From: Oreohelix idahoensis
Lineage: Eukaryota; Mollusca; Gastropoda; Stylommatophora; Oreohelicidae
NCBI GenBank assembly: GCA_024509875.1
Contig: JAMPIV010016264.1
Location: 62,001 to 126,000, forward strand
Length of the DNA: 64,000 nucleotides
Direction of reading: 5' to 3'
Below, one piece after another: positions 22,275-32,559 of this stretch (within the stretch, counting starts at the first letter, position 1; each line of letters opens with the position of its first letter). The position numbers and the translations under genes were made by a program. The notes below the pieces were generated by a model, which made no database searches, had not been told where the DNA came from, and was given only the letters and a program-made list of their open reading frames with translations.

Positions 22275-22950
22275 TTGGTGGCGTTTCTCCAAGAGCGCCA
22301 GCCAAAAGACATCGATTCTATGGCCCAATTGGGGTACCGTTATGTCCTTGCCCACCCGGGCAAACCCATCCACAAGTCAGGTCTGGCTAATGATTTAGTT
22401 GCCAGTGTTGGCAAAGTACAGCGCCATCCTTGGCGAAGTCAGTCAGACAAAGTAGACAGGGATCAAGAGAGGAAGTATGAGAAGCCTTCCAACTCTTATC
22501 AACCATGTAGAGGTAGCTATGAGAACTTTCGTTCTCATAGGAATGGTCGGCCAAGTGGCAGAACCGACAATATGATAGTGATAGTAACAGAAGGGAGCAC
22601 CAAACGCGTAAACAGGTACGCTTTGAGGACTCGCGTGGCGAAGACCGATTTTGGTTTAAGACCAAACATCACAAGCAGAGGAGTGGTCCCTCAGAAAGTC
22701 GTTCTTCTGACTCGGATGCGAGGGCGTCGTCCTCGAAGAGCTACAGCAAAAGTACATGCGAGGAGAAGAAGAGAGAGATCATTTGCCAATTATGTGATGG
22801 CAAAGGTCATTGTGCTGACGTATGCAAGAAGAAAGGAATTATTTGCCAGTTATGTGGGGCTAAAGGTCATATAGCCAGGTGTTGTAAGACGAAAGAGAGC
22901 GCGTGTACCAATTGTGGTGGCAGGGGTCATAGTGCTGATAGCTGCACCAC
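22275..22950 (+). pseudogene. LTR-1 gag, linker and three zinc knuckles
   Basis: The end of the capsid reads ELVAFLQERQPKDIDSMAQL and YRYVLAHPGKPIHKS, then a basic linker. In another frame, 22760-22945, three retroviral-type CCHC knuckles are clear: CQLCDGKGHCADVC, CQLCGAKGHIARCC and CTNCGGRGHSADSC. Each has the CX2CX4HX4C spacing used by nucleocapsids to bind RNA. A frameshift in the linker separates them from the capsid. Confidence 0.88.
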
Positions 22951-23388
22951 CCCAATGGAACACGCGAACTCCGCGTTTGTGTTAGATACAATCAACGATG
23001 AGAACTGTGAGGGGTGTCGCCCTCTGTTCCACGCGAACGAGAGGATAGTGCTGCAATGTGGGCATGCGGCACCTTGTTTGTCAGCACTTCATGAGACTGG
23101 CAAGGTGGATCTCCATAAAGGCATGGTGGAGAGGAAAACAGTCTCCGTGCTGAGGGACACGGGGTGCACGACAATTGGGGTGCGTCGATCGTGCATCGAC
23201 GACTCCTGCTTTACAGGCAAAACGGTAAAGTGCACCACGTTCGGGGGCAAAGTGGAGTCTTACCCCTAAGCATGTATCAATGTGGCCACTCCATTTATAA
23301 CAGGTAGAGTGAACGCGTCCGTTCTCGATGATCCCATTGCCGATTTAATCGTTGGCAATGTACGGGGAGTTCATAAAGCCATGGGGTG
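22951..23388 (+). pseudogene. LTR-1 aspartic protease
   Basis: After the knuckles the frame continues to VSVLRDTGCTTIGVRRS, the active-site DTG of a retroviral-type aspartic protease in its usual VLxDTGCTTxGV setting. A stop at 23267-23269 follows VESYP. The rest, with ATPFITGRVNASVLDDPIAD and LIVGNVRGVHKAMG, is in another frame and ends at a TGA at 23386-23388. The protease would mature Gag; here it is inactivated by these lesions. No RT follows it. Confidence 0.85.
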
Positions 23389-23748
23389 ACTGAAGCAGAG
23401 GCTCAGCATCACCAAACTCCCAAGGCGGATGACCAGAAGGTACATCGTACACGCGATTCGCGGCATGTACTAAATGACATGATCAGGAGCAGCAGGAATT
23501 TTTACGAGGGTCCAATAGCTAGTGATCGCACAGTTTGGGTGCGTAACGTCCCCCTGAGTGCGAGTTGGCGCACACTCAGAAGAGTGTTTGATGAGGTTGC
23601 GCCGGTTAAATTTGTCGAGGTATTGTCGTTGCGCGACAAGACCAAAATAGCACGGGTGACTTTTGCGAATAGGTGGGGTGCGCGTGATGCAGTTAGGCAG
23701 AAGCATTTATCGTTGCTTCAGAAACATCTGCTAATAGTCCAGAAATAG
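23376..23748 (+). CDS. RRM-like ORF downstream of the LTR-1 protease
   Basis: An open frame of ~120 codons follows the protease, one base out of phase with it. After a linker rich in charged residues it reads RTVWVRNVPLSASWRTLRRV, FDEVAPVKFVEVLSLRDKTK and IARVTFANRWGARDAVRQ. That order fits an RNA-recognition motif: an RNP2-like strand (VWVRNV), a helix, a second strand, an RNP1-like strand (KIARVTF) and a final helix. The typical aromatic residues of RNP1 are weak. No ATG lies near its start, so it was probably expressed as part of the polyprotein. Reverse transcriptase would be expected at this place. Alternatives are a diverged accessory domain or a chance match; family searches are needed. 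Confidence 0.5.
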
Positions 23749-24852
23749 CTAAGGTTAGAGTTCAGGGTCGTGTTCAGTAGACGTGAACCGAACCCGAGTT
23801 GCTCTGACCCACGCCCCCAGTTCTATTCTGATATTAATATGAGGATTTATTAAATTTGTAAAGATTGTGAGATTTCTTGCGATACTTGTTTATGCCATGA
23901 CATGTTATGAAAGTGTAAAGATTACGTAATGATGTACAATGCATAGTTATGCTGTATTATGCTATGTCGTGCTTTGTATTTATGTGGCATAGTGCCATAA
24001 AGGCATACTCGAGGCAGGCATACTGTAGGCAGGCATGCTGCAGGTAGGCATGCTGTAGGCAGGTGCGCTGTAAGCAGGCACGCTGTAGGCAGGTGAAATG
24101 TGGGCAGGCATGCTGTAGGAAGGTGCGCTGTAGGCAGGCACACTGTGGGCAGGTGCGCTGTGGGCAGGTACACTGTAGGCAGGCCTGGCGTGCATTTATC
24201 AGAGACCTAGGGAATATGATGGTCTGGTAATCTTTAAGGGTCATGCATTTTGCTATGCCTTGTTTGGTAATTTACATGTCATGGTGCCATAAAGCCAATT
24301 CAGGGTGTATATAATGTTGTAACAGATGTCTTGTCCAGGTTGTGAAGCTGTGGGACCGGTATATCTGCAGAGAGTACTTATTAGAATCTATGTAAGAAAT
24401 GTATTATGACTATTAGAATGATATTTCATGATGATGTATTATGGTATATGTTTGATATGTTATGATGCCATAAAGGCAATATCTATGAAGATGTACTCAG
24501 TGTGTAGATGTATCATATTATCTTATACCTACGGTTATATTATGAGAGATTGTTGACACGATGACTTGTTGTTTGTTTGGTGACAGGTAGTTATATAGAT
24601 TTGGTGTAACATGCATCGTGTTTAGACTATTCCAGGATTAGTCAGTCGTTGTTATTTTTCAAGACTGCCAATACCTGGTGTGGATTGGTAATGTTTTCGT
24701 GTATTTAGTCTAGTGAGTGAGAAGGCAATGGTGACAATAGTATTGGACAACTCTGGCAGTCTCTATCTACATGAGGAGGTGCTTTCTCGGCATTCTGTTC
24801 GCCCATACTCCGAAGGGGGTTGGGCATGTCTCCTCCGGTGGAAGAATTTCTT
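23749..24852 (+). other. LTR-1 3' non-coding region
   Basis: About 1.1 kb without coding potential. It contains a 15-bp minisatellite (24000-24187) and three dispersed copies of the hairpin-forming 13-mer TGCCATAAAGGCA (23993-24005; 24285-24297 with one change; 24466-24478). Confidence 0.7.
24000..24187. repeat. Minisatellite, ~15-bp unit, about 12 copies
   Basis: Units follow the pattern GGCAGGYRYRCTGTA, with frequent variants at three or four positions. All reading frames through it are open and give repetitive shadow ORFs on the minus strand. Confidence 0.93.
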
Positions 24853-24875
24853 AGGGGGGTGGGGGGTGGGGGGGA
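24853..24875 (+). other. Polypurine tract of LTR-1
   Basis: A G-rich run (AGGGGGGT, then GGGGGGTGGG, then GGGGGA) lies directly before the TG of the 3' LTR, where plus-strand DNA synthesis would be primed. Confidence 0.85.
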
Positions 24876-25546
24876 TGTCACAGTATAGACATTCGCCGAA
24901 ATTGTGAGTTGGTCACGCTGTAGAGTGTCGAACCTGATACTAATTTAAAACCCGTTCAGCCGGTTGGGCCAAAACGGAAGACGCTATGAAACTTTTGGCG
25001 CAAATCATTCTACGAGATGTCTGCCGTGCTGGTAGGACGTTGTTTGCCTTTGTCAGCGGTTTCGCTGGGATTACATGAATGCCACTTATGTTGAGTGCTT
25101 GCAGACTGTTTCAGGTGTTCAGGATTATTGGCAGATTACTAGAATGTTGTTGCGATGTCTAGTGGTTTTTCCTGGATTGTATTTACGTAGAATCTTGCAA
25201 TTATGTATTGCTTTACTGTGAGCGATAGTCAGTGGGTGTAGTTACTGGTTAGATTATGTCGGTAACTATTTTTGCTTTTATATTGAGCTACAGTGTTTGG
25301 CAGGTTATTTGGCATTCTTCATTGCATTGTGTATTGCATTTTCATGCGTACTGATAGCCGTGTGTGGCTTTTGTGTGTGTGTCATACTCATTAAAGGGTC
25401 ATTACCTGTTCCAGGTGTTATTGATTATTTAATGTCAGCTATTGTGTGCTGTGGTCAACGAGCCAGAAGATATAGATTGCCATGTGTTAAATCCACAGTA
25501 CAAATAGGGTTAAGTCCAGCAACATCAATAGATAGTTGTTCTGACA
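24876..25546 (+). repeat. 3' LTR of LTR-1 (671 bp)
   Basis: Aligns end to end with 18552-19224, with six substitutions and one GT unit fewer, counted by eye. Confidence 0.97.
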
Positions 25547-25551
25547 ATATG

Positions 25552-26639
25552 GATCTTAGACTTATTCAGCAACGGGAGACGAATTATTATTATGTCTCTT
25601 AGGAATATTGTGTGAATTGTTTTTGTCTAACATAAGGTGAACAGAGCATGAAGCACGGGTTTTGGAGTGAACGATTCATGACAAAGCTTGAGTTATATAG
25701 TTTTAGGGGTTTTAATGGTAAATCGGAGAAAATAGGTAGTCAGTTCAGATTCAGACGCGATAGGCGTAAGATGGGAATATGTTTTCTCCCATGTGTCAAA
25801 GTATCGAATGGTGAGCCATTTACGGGGAGTGATTAAGACAGCATGCCATTATTTGGTTGCCTTTTGTGTCCACAAAAAATTGCACTGCTGTCGAGCTCTC
25901 TGGGCGCTCAAATGCCATCATGATAATACATTGCCATTTGATGCAAAAAAGAACAGTTTACGAATATTTTCAAGTGTGCAAGATGTTTTTCCAAGTTTTC
26001 AAGACCAGCAGTTTTCAAGACAAGTAGATATGTATAAAACTGTAGTAGCTGATAGACAAGTGCAGTACAGACGGTGTTTGGCAGACATAATCAACCCTGG
26101 CGGTGCAGGCCAGTCTTTGTAAAAGATACCCAAAGAAAATCACAGTCGTTTTAGAGAATAGAACTTTGTCAGAAGAAGAAAAAACTAGAATTTAGAAGTT
26201 CGAGTGAGAGAAGTTAGTGACAGAGTCATTAACAAAGTTTTCCAACGGTTCTCAAGCCAGAAGGCTAAGACGGCAGAGACTGTTATACTGAGAGGAGGAA
26301 AGATGCATTAGCAGAAACTTAGAGGAAGGAATGAAAGGAGGAAGCAATGACGATATATTTTTTGTAAATTTTCATGAAACAAAAGTTGTTGTACAAAAGC
26401 TGTATACTACAGTGGAAGGTCGGGCAGAGTAATCCCCTTCCACATTATTTTGTCCGACATTGTGAACAGATGTAAATAAACAGTTGCACGTTTTCCGTTT
26501 CACCGATGTTGGAATGAAATCTGTTTACCATGAGTTTACATCACCCCACATCTGTCTGTGCAGCTGTTTGTATTCGTGTAGAAACATCACTATCATTAAC
26601 AGCCACCCACTGATAGGACAGTGATCGAACCATCCACTA
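25552..26639. other. Intergenic, unassigned
   Basis: ORFs at 25648-25836 and 25793-26122 carry no motif I recognise. An inverted repeat, GTGGAAGG (26411-26418) with CCTTCCAC (26434-26441 approximately), could form a hairpin. Confidence 0.4.
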
Positions 26640-27740
26640 TACGTTTTCACCATCAGCACACACGGTCAATTTTGCTGCAATGTCTTGTGGAACATTGTAC
26701 CTTTTCATGGCCTGCCACAACATCTGGTGTCAAACGGATCCATACGCATTAGCTAGATCTAACCAGATTACATTTAGATTTGTTCTGTCAGACTTTGCCT
26801 TTTGAATTGCTTCCCAGATCATTTTGGCATGCTCTAGACACCCTTGTGTACCAGGGATACCTCCTTTCTGGATGGTAGTGTCAATGTAACCATTTTCCAG
26901 AAGGTATGTGGTGAGCATTTTAGCCATCAGTGAGAAGAGTATCTTCCCTTCCACATTGAGTAGTGAGATTGGCCTGAACTGACTTCTTCTTCTGTGTTCG
27001 TCCTAAAAAGGAAGTTTGTTGTGTCGCAGTTTACAGCAAAGCTGCGATATCTGCGCCTTTTGGCCCGACACATCCGTTTTCGGCATGGCATTTTTGGGAC
27101 TGGGTTAACCTTCCCTCTTCGATCCCTACTCTCTCATCCAGACTGCAGTGATGCAGCCTGTATCCAGGACCACCACTTGGAGGTGGAGTAGGGTCTTGGT
27201 CAGCTCTGGTTTGCTGACCCTGACACAAGCAGTCAAGCTATGGGTCGCTTACTGCATTCCTCACTTTTGATGCTTCTTCGGTCCCTGATGTCTGTGGAGT
27301 TTTGTTCCTTCTGGATGCAGACTCCCTTCACCTTTCCCCATTCATTGGTTACAAGCTCGGGTTTCCATGCATCTTTCAGCAAACGGAGCAGTCATTTGAG
27401 CACCTCAGGACATCTCTTATACACAGCTTATGAGACCCCATTAGGACCTGAAGCTGACTTGCACCGAGCTTTCTGGACAATGCTTTCTATTGCTTGCATT
27501 GTTGGGGGCTTGGTGTTGAATTCAGTTCCTGGCTTACTAGGCCATCTAAGGCCTGCCATGTTGCTGAGTAGCTCATCTTTGAGACAATCTGAATACGTCC
27601 TTCTAAGGTGTTCTTCCAGGTCTTGTTTAATGATGTTTAGCATTCGTGACCGTGACTGCTCAAACAGTTCTTTGGCGAACTTGAAGGGTTCCCTTAAAAA
27701 TATTTCCCTATCTCTCCGTGTTCTCCTCATCTTCCTGCTG
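26640..27740 (-). pseudogene. R2/NeSL-like non-LTR reverse transcriptase relic
   Basis: Upstream, in minus orientation (27730-27428), the frame reads FLREPFKFAKELFEQSRS, MLNIIKQDLEEHLRRTYSD and ARCKSASGPNGVS, followed by a stop where the next residue belongs. Further on come KDAWKPELVTNEWGKVKGVC and IQKEQNSTDI. After an insertion the frame resumes with FRPISLLNVEGKILFSLMAK, KGGIPGTQGCLEHAKMIWEA and NVIWLDLANAYGSV (motif A). The KGGIPGxxGCLEHA and WLDLANAYGS blocks are characteristic of the R2/NeSL-like clade with restriction-type endonucleases. Motif C and the endonuclease are missing. It holds several stops and one insertion; it is dead. Confidence 0.82.
26975..27278. other. ~300-bp insertion splitting the R2-like RT relic
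   Basis: RT homology breaks after STDI and resumes at FRPISLLNVEGK, and the ~300 bases between encode nothing RT-like. In minus orientation the insert contains a 65-codon frame ending in CVGPKGADIAALL. Its family is unknown; it could be a SINE or a small DNA element. GAAGAAG-like sequence at both edges may be a target-site duplication but is too simple to trust. Confidence 0.5.
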
Positions 27741-27839
27741 CTCTACAAAGGGCATTATGTTGGCCTTTCTGGTACTCCCAAATCTGTCGTAATCCTTCCT
27801 TCTCTGTGGCCACTGCGTTCTTTAACAGTTTTCGGACCC

Positions 27840-27960
27840 GAAGGATATCTTCTACGGACAATTAGCAGATGGCAAGAAAACAATTGGTCGATCGCAGCTG
27901 AGGTTCAAAGCAGTGTGCAAGAGAGATATGAGGGCACTGGACATGGATCCAGCCGTTGTT
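27840..27960 (+). pseudogene. Small C-terminal fragment of another non-LTR element
   Basis: The plus-strand frame reads QLRFKAVCKRDMRALDMDPA after a degenerate IFYGQLADGKK-like start. This matches the C-terminal GxLxxGKRPxGRPxLRFKDVCKRDMKALDI segment that I recall from many invertebrate LINE polyproteins. Only about 40 codons remain. Confidence 0.55.
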
Positions 27961-28194
27961 CACAACTCAAAGTCCTTGTAACTTGTCTGGTTGATTCCAA
28001 TAAATCACCTGTGGATTCATCATTCTCTCCCCCCCCCCCCCTTTTCGGTGAATCCTGGGGTCATCTATCAATTCTTGGTCCTGTAGCGCTTTTTGTATAT
28101 GGTTACTGGGTGCCAACCCGGTCAGCCCGTTCCTAGTCTTTCCCAGTGTCATATGTCTTTCAAGAAGTCAATCGGTCTTTTCCTGATTGTCAAT

Positions 28195-28305
28195 GGTCTG
28201 ACCATGTAGTTATGATAGGGCTTTACATATTCCAATGCAATGAAAGTCCTTCTTGCTTTTTGTAGTCTTATTTTGATATCGTTGTTTGCCCTTGCGATAT
28301 TACAA
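28195..28305 (-). repeat. Short relic of a non-LTR element A
   Basis: Contains TCTTATTTTGATATCGTTGT and neighbouring bases, which match 6443-6475 of element A1 in the same orientation. About 110 bases are alignable by eye. Confidence 0.55.
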
Positions 28306-28544
28306 AGTTAATACTATCTAATTTCTAAAATAGCTAAACCTGATGAAATAATTAATCAAATTATCTTGGAAAATGCTGAAATATACAAAGTAAACATGTT
28401 AGAGAGAAGTTCAAACCAACCTTTGACCAGTGAATTTCCAAAGACACAAACAATTTCCTCTAAATCAGGGGTGTCCAACTCCGGAAACATATCCTAGTCC
28501 TTCTAGACATGACTACCAATATGTACCACTTTTTTTGTGAATAG

Positions 28545-28700
28545 CTTTGTGGTCCATTGTTCGAACCCCATTTAAGGTGGGATTTTTTAGACCGCAAACA
28601 GCTGCGGGGTCCACCAACCTTCATGGATTGGGTAACTCTAGGAAGGTTAAGGCGGCCATCTAAATGCTGACTACATCACCCCTAGTGTGCCGATGGTCAA
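28545..28700 (+). repeat. tRNA-derived SINE-like repeat S, copy 1 (5'-truncated)
   Basis: A polymerase III B-box-like run, TTGTTCGAACCCC, is followed by GGTGGGATTTTTTA and, further on, GCTGACTACATCACCCC. The same tail order is seen at 45765-45965 (GATGGGATTTTTTATAG, then GCTGGCCACATCACCC). The A-box part is not recognisable in this copy. Confidence 0.65.
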
Positions 28701-30729
28701 GGCAATATTGGCCTAACACCATATTCCCAATATGCCTCAAAGGACATGAAACGGGATCATATTCTTGTGAACAACTTGTTTCAAGAATTAAAAACATCAA
28801 ATTAAACTTAAGATCAGTACTGACAGATGAACATCTGTCTGGAATTCTTCGAGTCGCATCATCAACTGTTCGAACTGACATTGATAACGCGTGCAAGGAA
28901 AGACGGTTCCATGTGTCTCATTAAATACATCAGTGTTGTTGCTATGTTTACTTAGTGTACTGAATGAGGTCAGCTGTGAAGGTCCCTGAGGATAACAGTT
29001 TATGTGAGTTACAGAGTACCTTGCTGCTACCACCCTACGACCTCAATCAGACTTATTCTTGACTAGTATGTCTGATAGCTACGTCTACTGTCTAGGGTAA
29101 TGAAAATGTGGTGTGCTGGTAATAAGTACACAAACACACACACAAACACTAATATTAATCTCTATGATTAAGTCAACTGACACTGTGGTTAAAATTTAGT
29201 AATTTACAATTTTTTTCAAATTTATTTTGTCCTGAACCTAGTTTTCTTCTGGTCAGGACTTTCAACTCAATATGAATCACTTTCAATAAAATTACTTATG
29301 ATCAAGTAAACACATGAAAGACCTGTACATATACATAATTTAAATTTGCTAATATTGGTACTAAAACTAAAGTCTTTATTAACTAGTGCTTGATGTCGGG
29401 TCGGGGTATTTTCATCATACCCAGTCCTTTATTTAACAGTGTTCATTTGCTCTTTAACAGGTTGATGGTGGAAAAGTTTATTAGTTACACAATGGAGTTT
29501 ATATTATTTAGTACTCGTTGATGAATCTCAGCAGGCCAGGTCTTTAACACTTATCTGGCCTGTGACGCTTGAAGATAGTTGTTCCTTAGGCCCACTCCTC
29601 ACATGCGCTGAGGTAGTATGGTAGGCATCTCATTTCATACAGTGTTGTACTCTTCAGAATATCTGGCACTAGCACAGTGCCAGACAAAGAAACTCTGAAA
29701 CCACAAAATTAGGCTAGGTCTTAACATAATACCTAATCCACCATGTTTAAAAGCATTAATACATTGAAATAAAAGACAGGGTCAGATCTCTCTGACCGAC
29801 CCAGCACATCTACATCAATGCTGTTATCAAGTAGCACTAGTTTCACATTCCTCTCCTCTAAGGCCTGCACTGCATCTGAAATATTATCATTAATCTCTTC
29901 TTTCCATATAATAAGGTGGGTGATTTGTTTCCACCTGACCACCTGAAAAGAAACATCTGTATTCTACATTTCTGATAGTTTATCATATTATAATTCAACC
30001 TCTAGGCCCTGTAACAGTCGGCTGGGGACCTAGAATAAGTACTCACTTGTCGTAATCATTTTTCATTATATGGCAGTATCACTCACTCAGAATTGTTAAA
30101 TAAAAAGGTTAATAATTTCTGTCTTACCACAATTCAAAAGAAAACACACAGGTACGTTGAAATAGCACAATTTAAGCTGAGCTGCTGGCTGGACTATGGC
30201 GTCCGTATTCCTTATATTATTTATTTATATATTTAGTGGACGTCAAACTTCACAGCATCAACGATCTGCTTCTATGGACAGTCTTAAACAAAATGGCAAC
30301 GAGCCGTCCAATTTTCTAATAATCTTAACTGTGTTGACTAATCAGATAGGAAAGCCAAGCTTTTTAAATTCAAAATTTTACACTAAGGTCCAAATTTGGT
30401 CCAATGTGTAGTGTATTTTTGTCGGTCGGTCTGTCCGAACTTGGCATTCCCCAAAAAATGGACTTGGTTTTGGCCCAACACTAAAAAAAAAACAATATTC
30501 AGTTTGAGCTATCCCATAATTTCTACCCCGTGTCTACCCCTTTTCCTACAGAACACATGACCTTTTCCTGCTTTTACTCAAGGACGCGTCAAAATGTAAC
30601 CGCTAGTGACTGCAAAACGAACATCTGTCTGCTAGTCTGCACCGAACAAATCAGTCTTTTGTCAATAACCTCCGAGTTATCTGTCCGTCCTTTTATTTGA
30701 AAGCATATTATTTATCAGGAAAAGATAAG
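28701..30729. other. Intergenic, no gene recognised
   Basis: No supportable coding region over two kilobases. The one structural feature is a perfect 9-bp hairpin at 29662-29684. Confidence 0.45.
29662..29684. repeat. Perfect 9-bp inverted repeat with 5-base loop
   Basis: TCTGGCACT and AGTGCCAGA flank the loop AGCAC. No known RNA family or transposon end was recognised around it. Confidence 0.7.
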
Positions 30730-31190
30730 CTCTTAAACTAGCTAACGTTTGTGATTCTAAACCTATTAATAAGGAATTCCATATTTTTTTTCCATGTTAG
30801 TCTTGAAATCTATAAGCTACCACTCGTTCACTTCTTTTTACCGCTATTTTCAAACTAATTACAAGAATCGTCCGCATTACGTTGGGAATTACGTCATTCT
30901 CAATAAGAGCTAAGCCTGTTTTTGTGACCCAATTGTCCAACCTTTTTTTAACTTTCGTCGTATTTCAAACAACTAACTACAAGTTCGCGCGTATGCTAGG
31001 CTTAGATTCAAACCCTGTTTGCAGATGACATCATTTTTCTCTTCCCTCCTTTTCTTACCCCGTCTGAACGAATAGGCCTTTCGTGTCCCCATGTTATAAA
31101 TAATTTTTTTTTTCAATGACACTAGAAAACGATGGTACGGTCTGCCAAAATCAACGCGCTTGTGGCGTGGGCGAAGAAGCAGCAGCATAT
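30730..31190 (-). repeat. Dispersed repeat P, copy 2 (inverted)
   Basis: The reverse complement aligns with 14865-15330, sharing GGCTTAGCTCTTATTG, GTAATTAGTTTGAAA and AACATGGAAAAAAAATATGG. The minus-strand frame 31188-30973 (LRPRHKRVDFGRPYHRFLV) is comparable with LHPRLQRFSFDNAVWPNKR of copy 1. Both are decayed. Confidence 0.7.
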
Positions 31191-31639
31191 CATAACTATA
31201 TTTTATCCCTACATTTTATTTTAACTTTTACATTTATAATGGATGATTTTATCGCTGTATCAATGTATTCCATCACAGTCCTAAAGAGATAAATTTAAAT
31301 CATCGTATCCGACCCAAGGTGCCCCCACCTTGAAGTGGTGTGTCGGCTTGAGTGTCTTGATAATATTTTGTGCTACATCAGCGGTAGCTTTGCTCCTGGT
31401 AGGTTCAACCATGCTAAGCAGGTCAAATTGGAAGGGACTAACAAAGTGTGCACACCCCCTTTCTCCAGGTTAAAGGAGGTTGGAGAACAGGGATGACAAC
31501 CGTGCTGGAAAGACCTACTTGTCACAGAAAAGTTAACAGTTGAAGAATGAAACAAAAGTCCGAGCCAGGAAGAACCCTCACAAAAGGGACGCATGATGCA
31601 GAGACCTGATGAAAGCCAGTTAATGGAAGTCAGGCTGCC

Positions 31640-32338
31640 GACACCTCTTTTAATGACGAAGGTAAAAACTAATATAGGCCCCTGGAATATACGAACAATG
31701 CAGGAGACCGGAAGGACAGCACAGATAGCTGGTGAGATGAGACGATATGGAATAAAACTCTTAGGTCTAGCAGAAAGGAGAATAAATGGAATGGGTGAAT
31801 TCATAACCAATACAGGGAAAATATTCAGGACACGAGGATGAAGAACATACATACACACAAGGGGTTGCTATTAATAATAGTATTATGATGTCCCGGGAAG
31901 CCAGAAAAGCACCAAGAGAATGTGAACCAATATCACCCAGGATAGTATCGGCAAGATTCCAGAGAAAAAGGAAGAAAAATCACCACCATTCGATGTTATG
32001 CCCCTACAAATAATGCAGATGAAGATAAGAAGCAAGATGCCTATGATGAACTCCAGGGAACATTGGACAAAACACACAGGAGAGACATTAAGATAGTAAT
32101 GGGAGATTTAAATGCAAAAGTAGGAGTAGATAACAAAGACTGTGAACTAATTATGGGAAAGAATGGCATAGGAAACAGAAATGAAAATGGAGAACTCTTT
32201 GTAAACTTTTGTGATTTGAATGACCTGGTCATTGGAGGAACTGTCTTCCCACACAAAGACATACATAAGACCACATGGAACTCCCCAGATGGGCACACGC
32301 AAAATCAGATAGACCACTTCACCATAGTAAGAAAATGA
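31640..32338 (+). pseudogene. Element F endonuclease fragments
   Basis: The frame 31593-31841 reads TNIGPWNIRTMQETGRTAQI and GEMRRYGIKLLGLAERR, the start of an APE-type endonuclease (WNIRTM; LGLAE). Stops and a frameshift follow. At 32063-32338 it reads RRDIKIVMGDLNAKVGVDNK, GTVFPHKDIHKTTWNSPDGH and NQIDHFTIVRK. GDLNAKVG carries the catalytic Asp-Asn pair. The final SDH triad is absent because homology stops at the inserted repeat. Confidence 0.87.
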
Positions 32339-32541
32339 AACAGATACCTTCACAGCCGTGACTATCCTGTGATACCAGTGTTCTTTTCCAACACTGAGAC
32401 TTCACTCGTTTCAAACAGAATTTCCTTTCTGTTTCTTCAGTACTACTACTGACTATACACACTTAAAAAAATTTATGCTAAAGTGAGCACAAATTTTGTT
32501 TAACATATGTTTATATTAATGTCTGCACTGATTTACTTTGC
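32337..32541 (+). repeat. Dispersed repeat R, copy 2
   Basis: About 205 bases, from CAGATACCTTCACAGCCGTG to CTGATTTACTTTGC, nearly the same as copy 3 at 40517-40723. It holds the hairpin CAGTGTT (32376-32382) with AACACTG (32390-32396). Its position between endonuclease and RT sequence of element F shows it is an independent mobile or mobilised repeat. Confidence 0.88.
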
Positions 32542-32559
32542 TTCTTCTAAATGTTTACC

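Larger units (their letters stand above)
18547..25551 (+). mobile_element. LTR-1: young Gypsy-like LTR retrotransposon, internally deleted
   Basis: The element spans 18552-25546 and is flanked by the 5-bp duplication ATATG at 18547-18551 and 25547-25551. Its two LTRs start TGTCACAG and end TTCTGACA. Between them lie a primer-binding-like site, a 2.2-kb leader, frameshifted gag with three zinc knuckles, a protease (DTG), an RRM-like segment, about 1.1 kb of non-coding sequence with a minisatellite, and a G-rich polypurine tract. No reverse transcriptase, RNase H or integrase was found in any frame, so it must be mobilised in trans if at all. By eye the LTRs differ at six bases and one GT unit over ~670 bases, so the insertion is young. 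Confidence 0.95.

Noticed and set aside
23922..24244. Repetitive minus-strand ORFs (Leu-Pro-Thr and similar repeats)
   Set aside because: A 15-bp unit keeps all frames open; no start context, no domain, inside an LTR element's non-coding region.
27240..28136. 298-codon plus-strand ORF
   Set aside because: It is antisense to the R2-like RT relic; only ~40 codons near 27840-27960 match a retroelement on the plus strand.
28467..28482. CAGGGGTGTCCAACTC, resembling an hAT transposon terminal repeat
   Set aside because: No inverted partner or 8-bp duplication was found nearby.
29609..29618. TGAGGTAGTA, identical to the first ten bases of let-7 microRNA
   Set aside because: The match stops after ten bases and the flanking DNA cannot fold into a precursor with a complementary arm.
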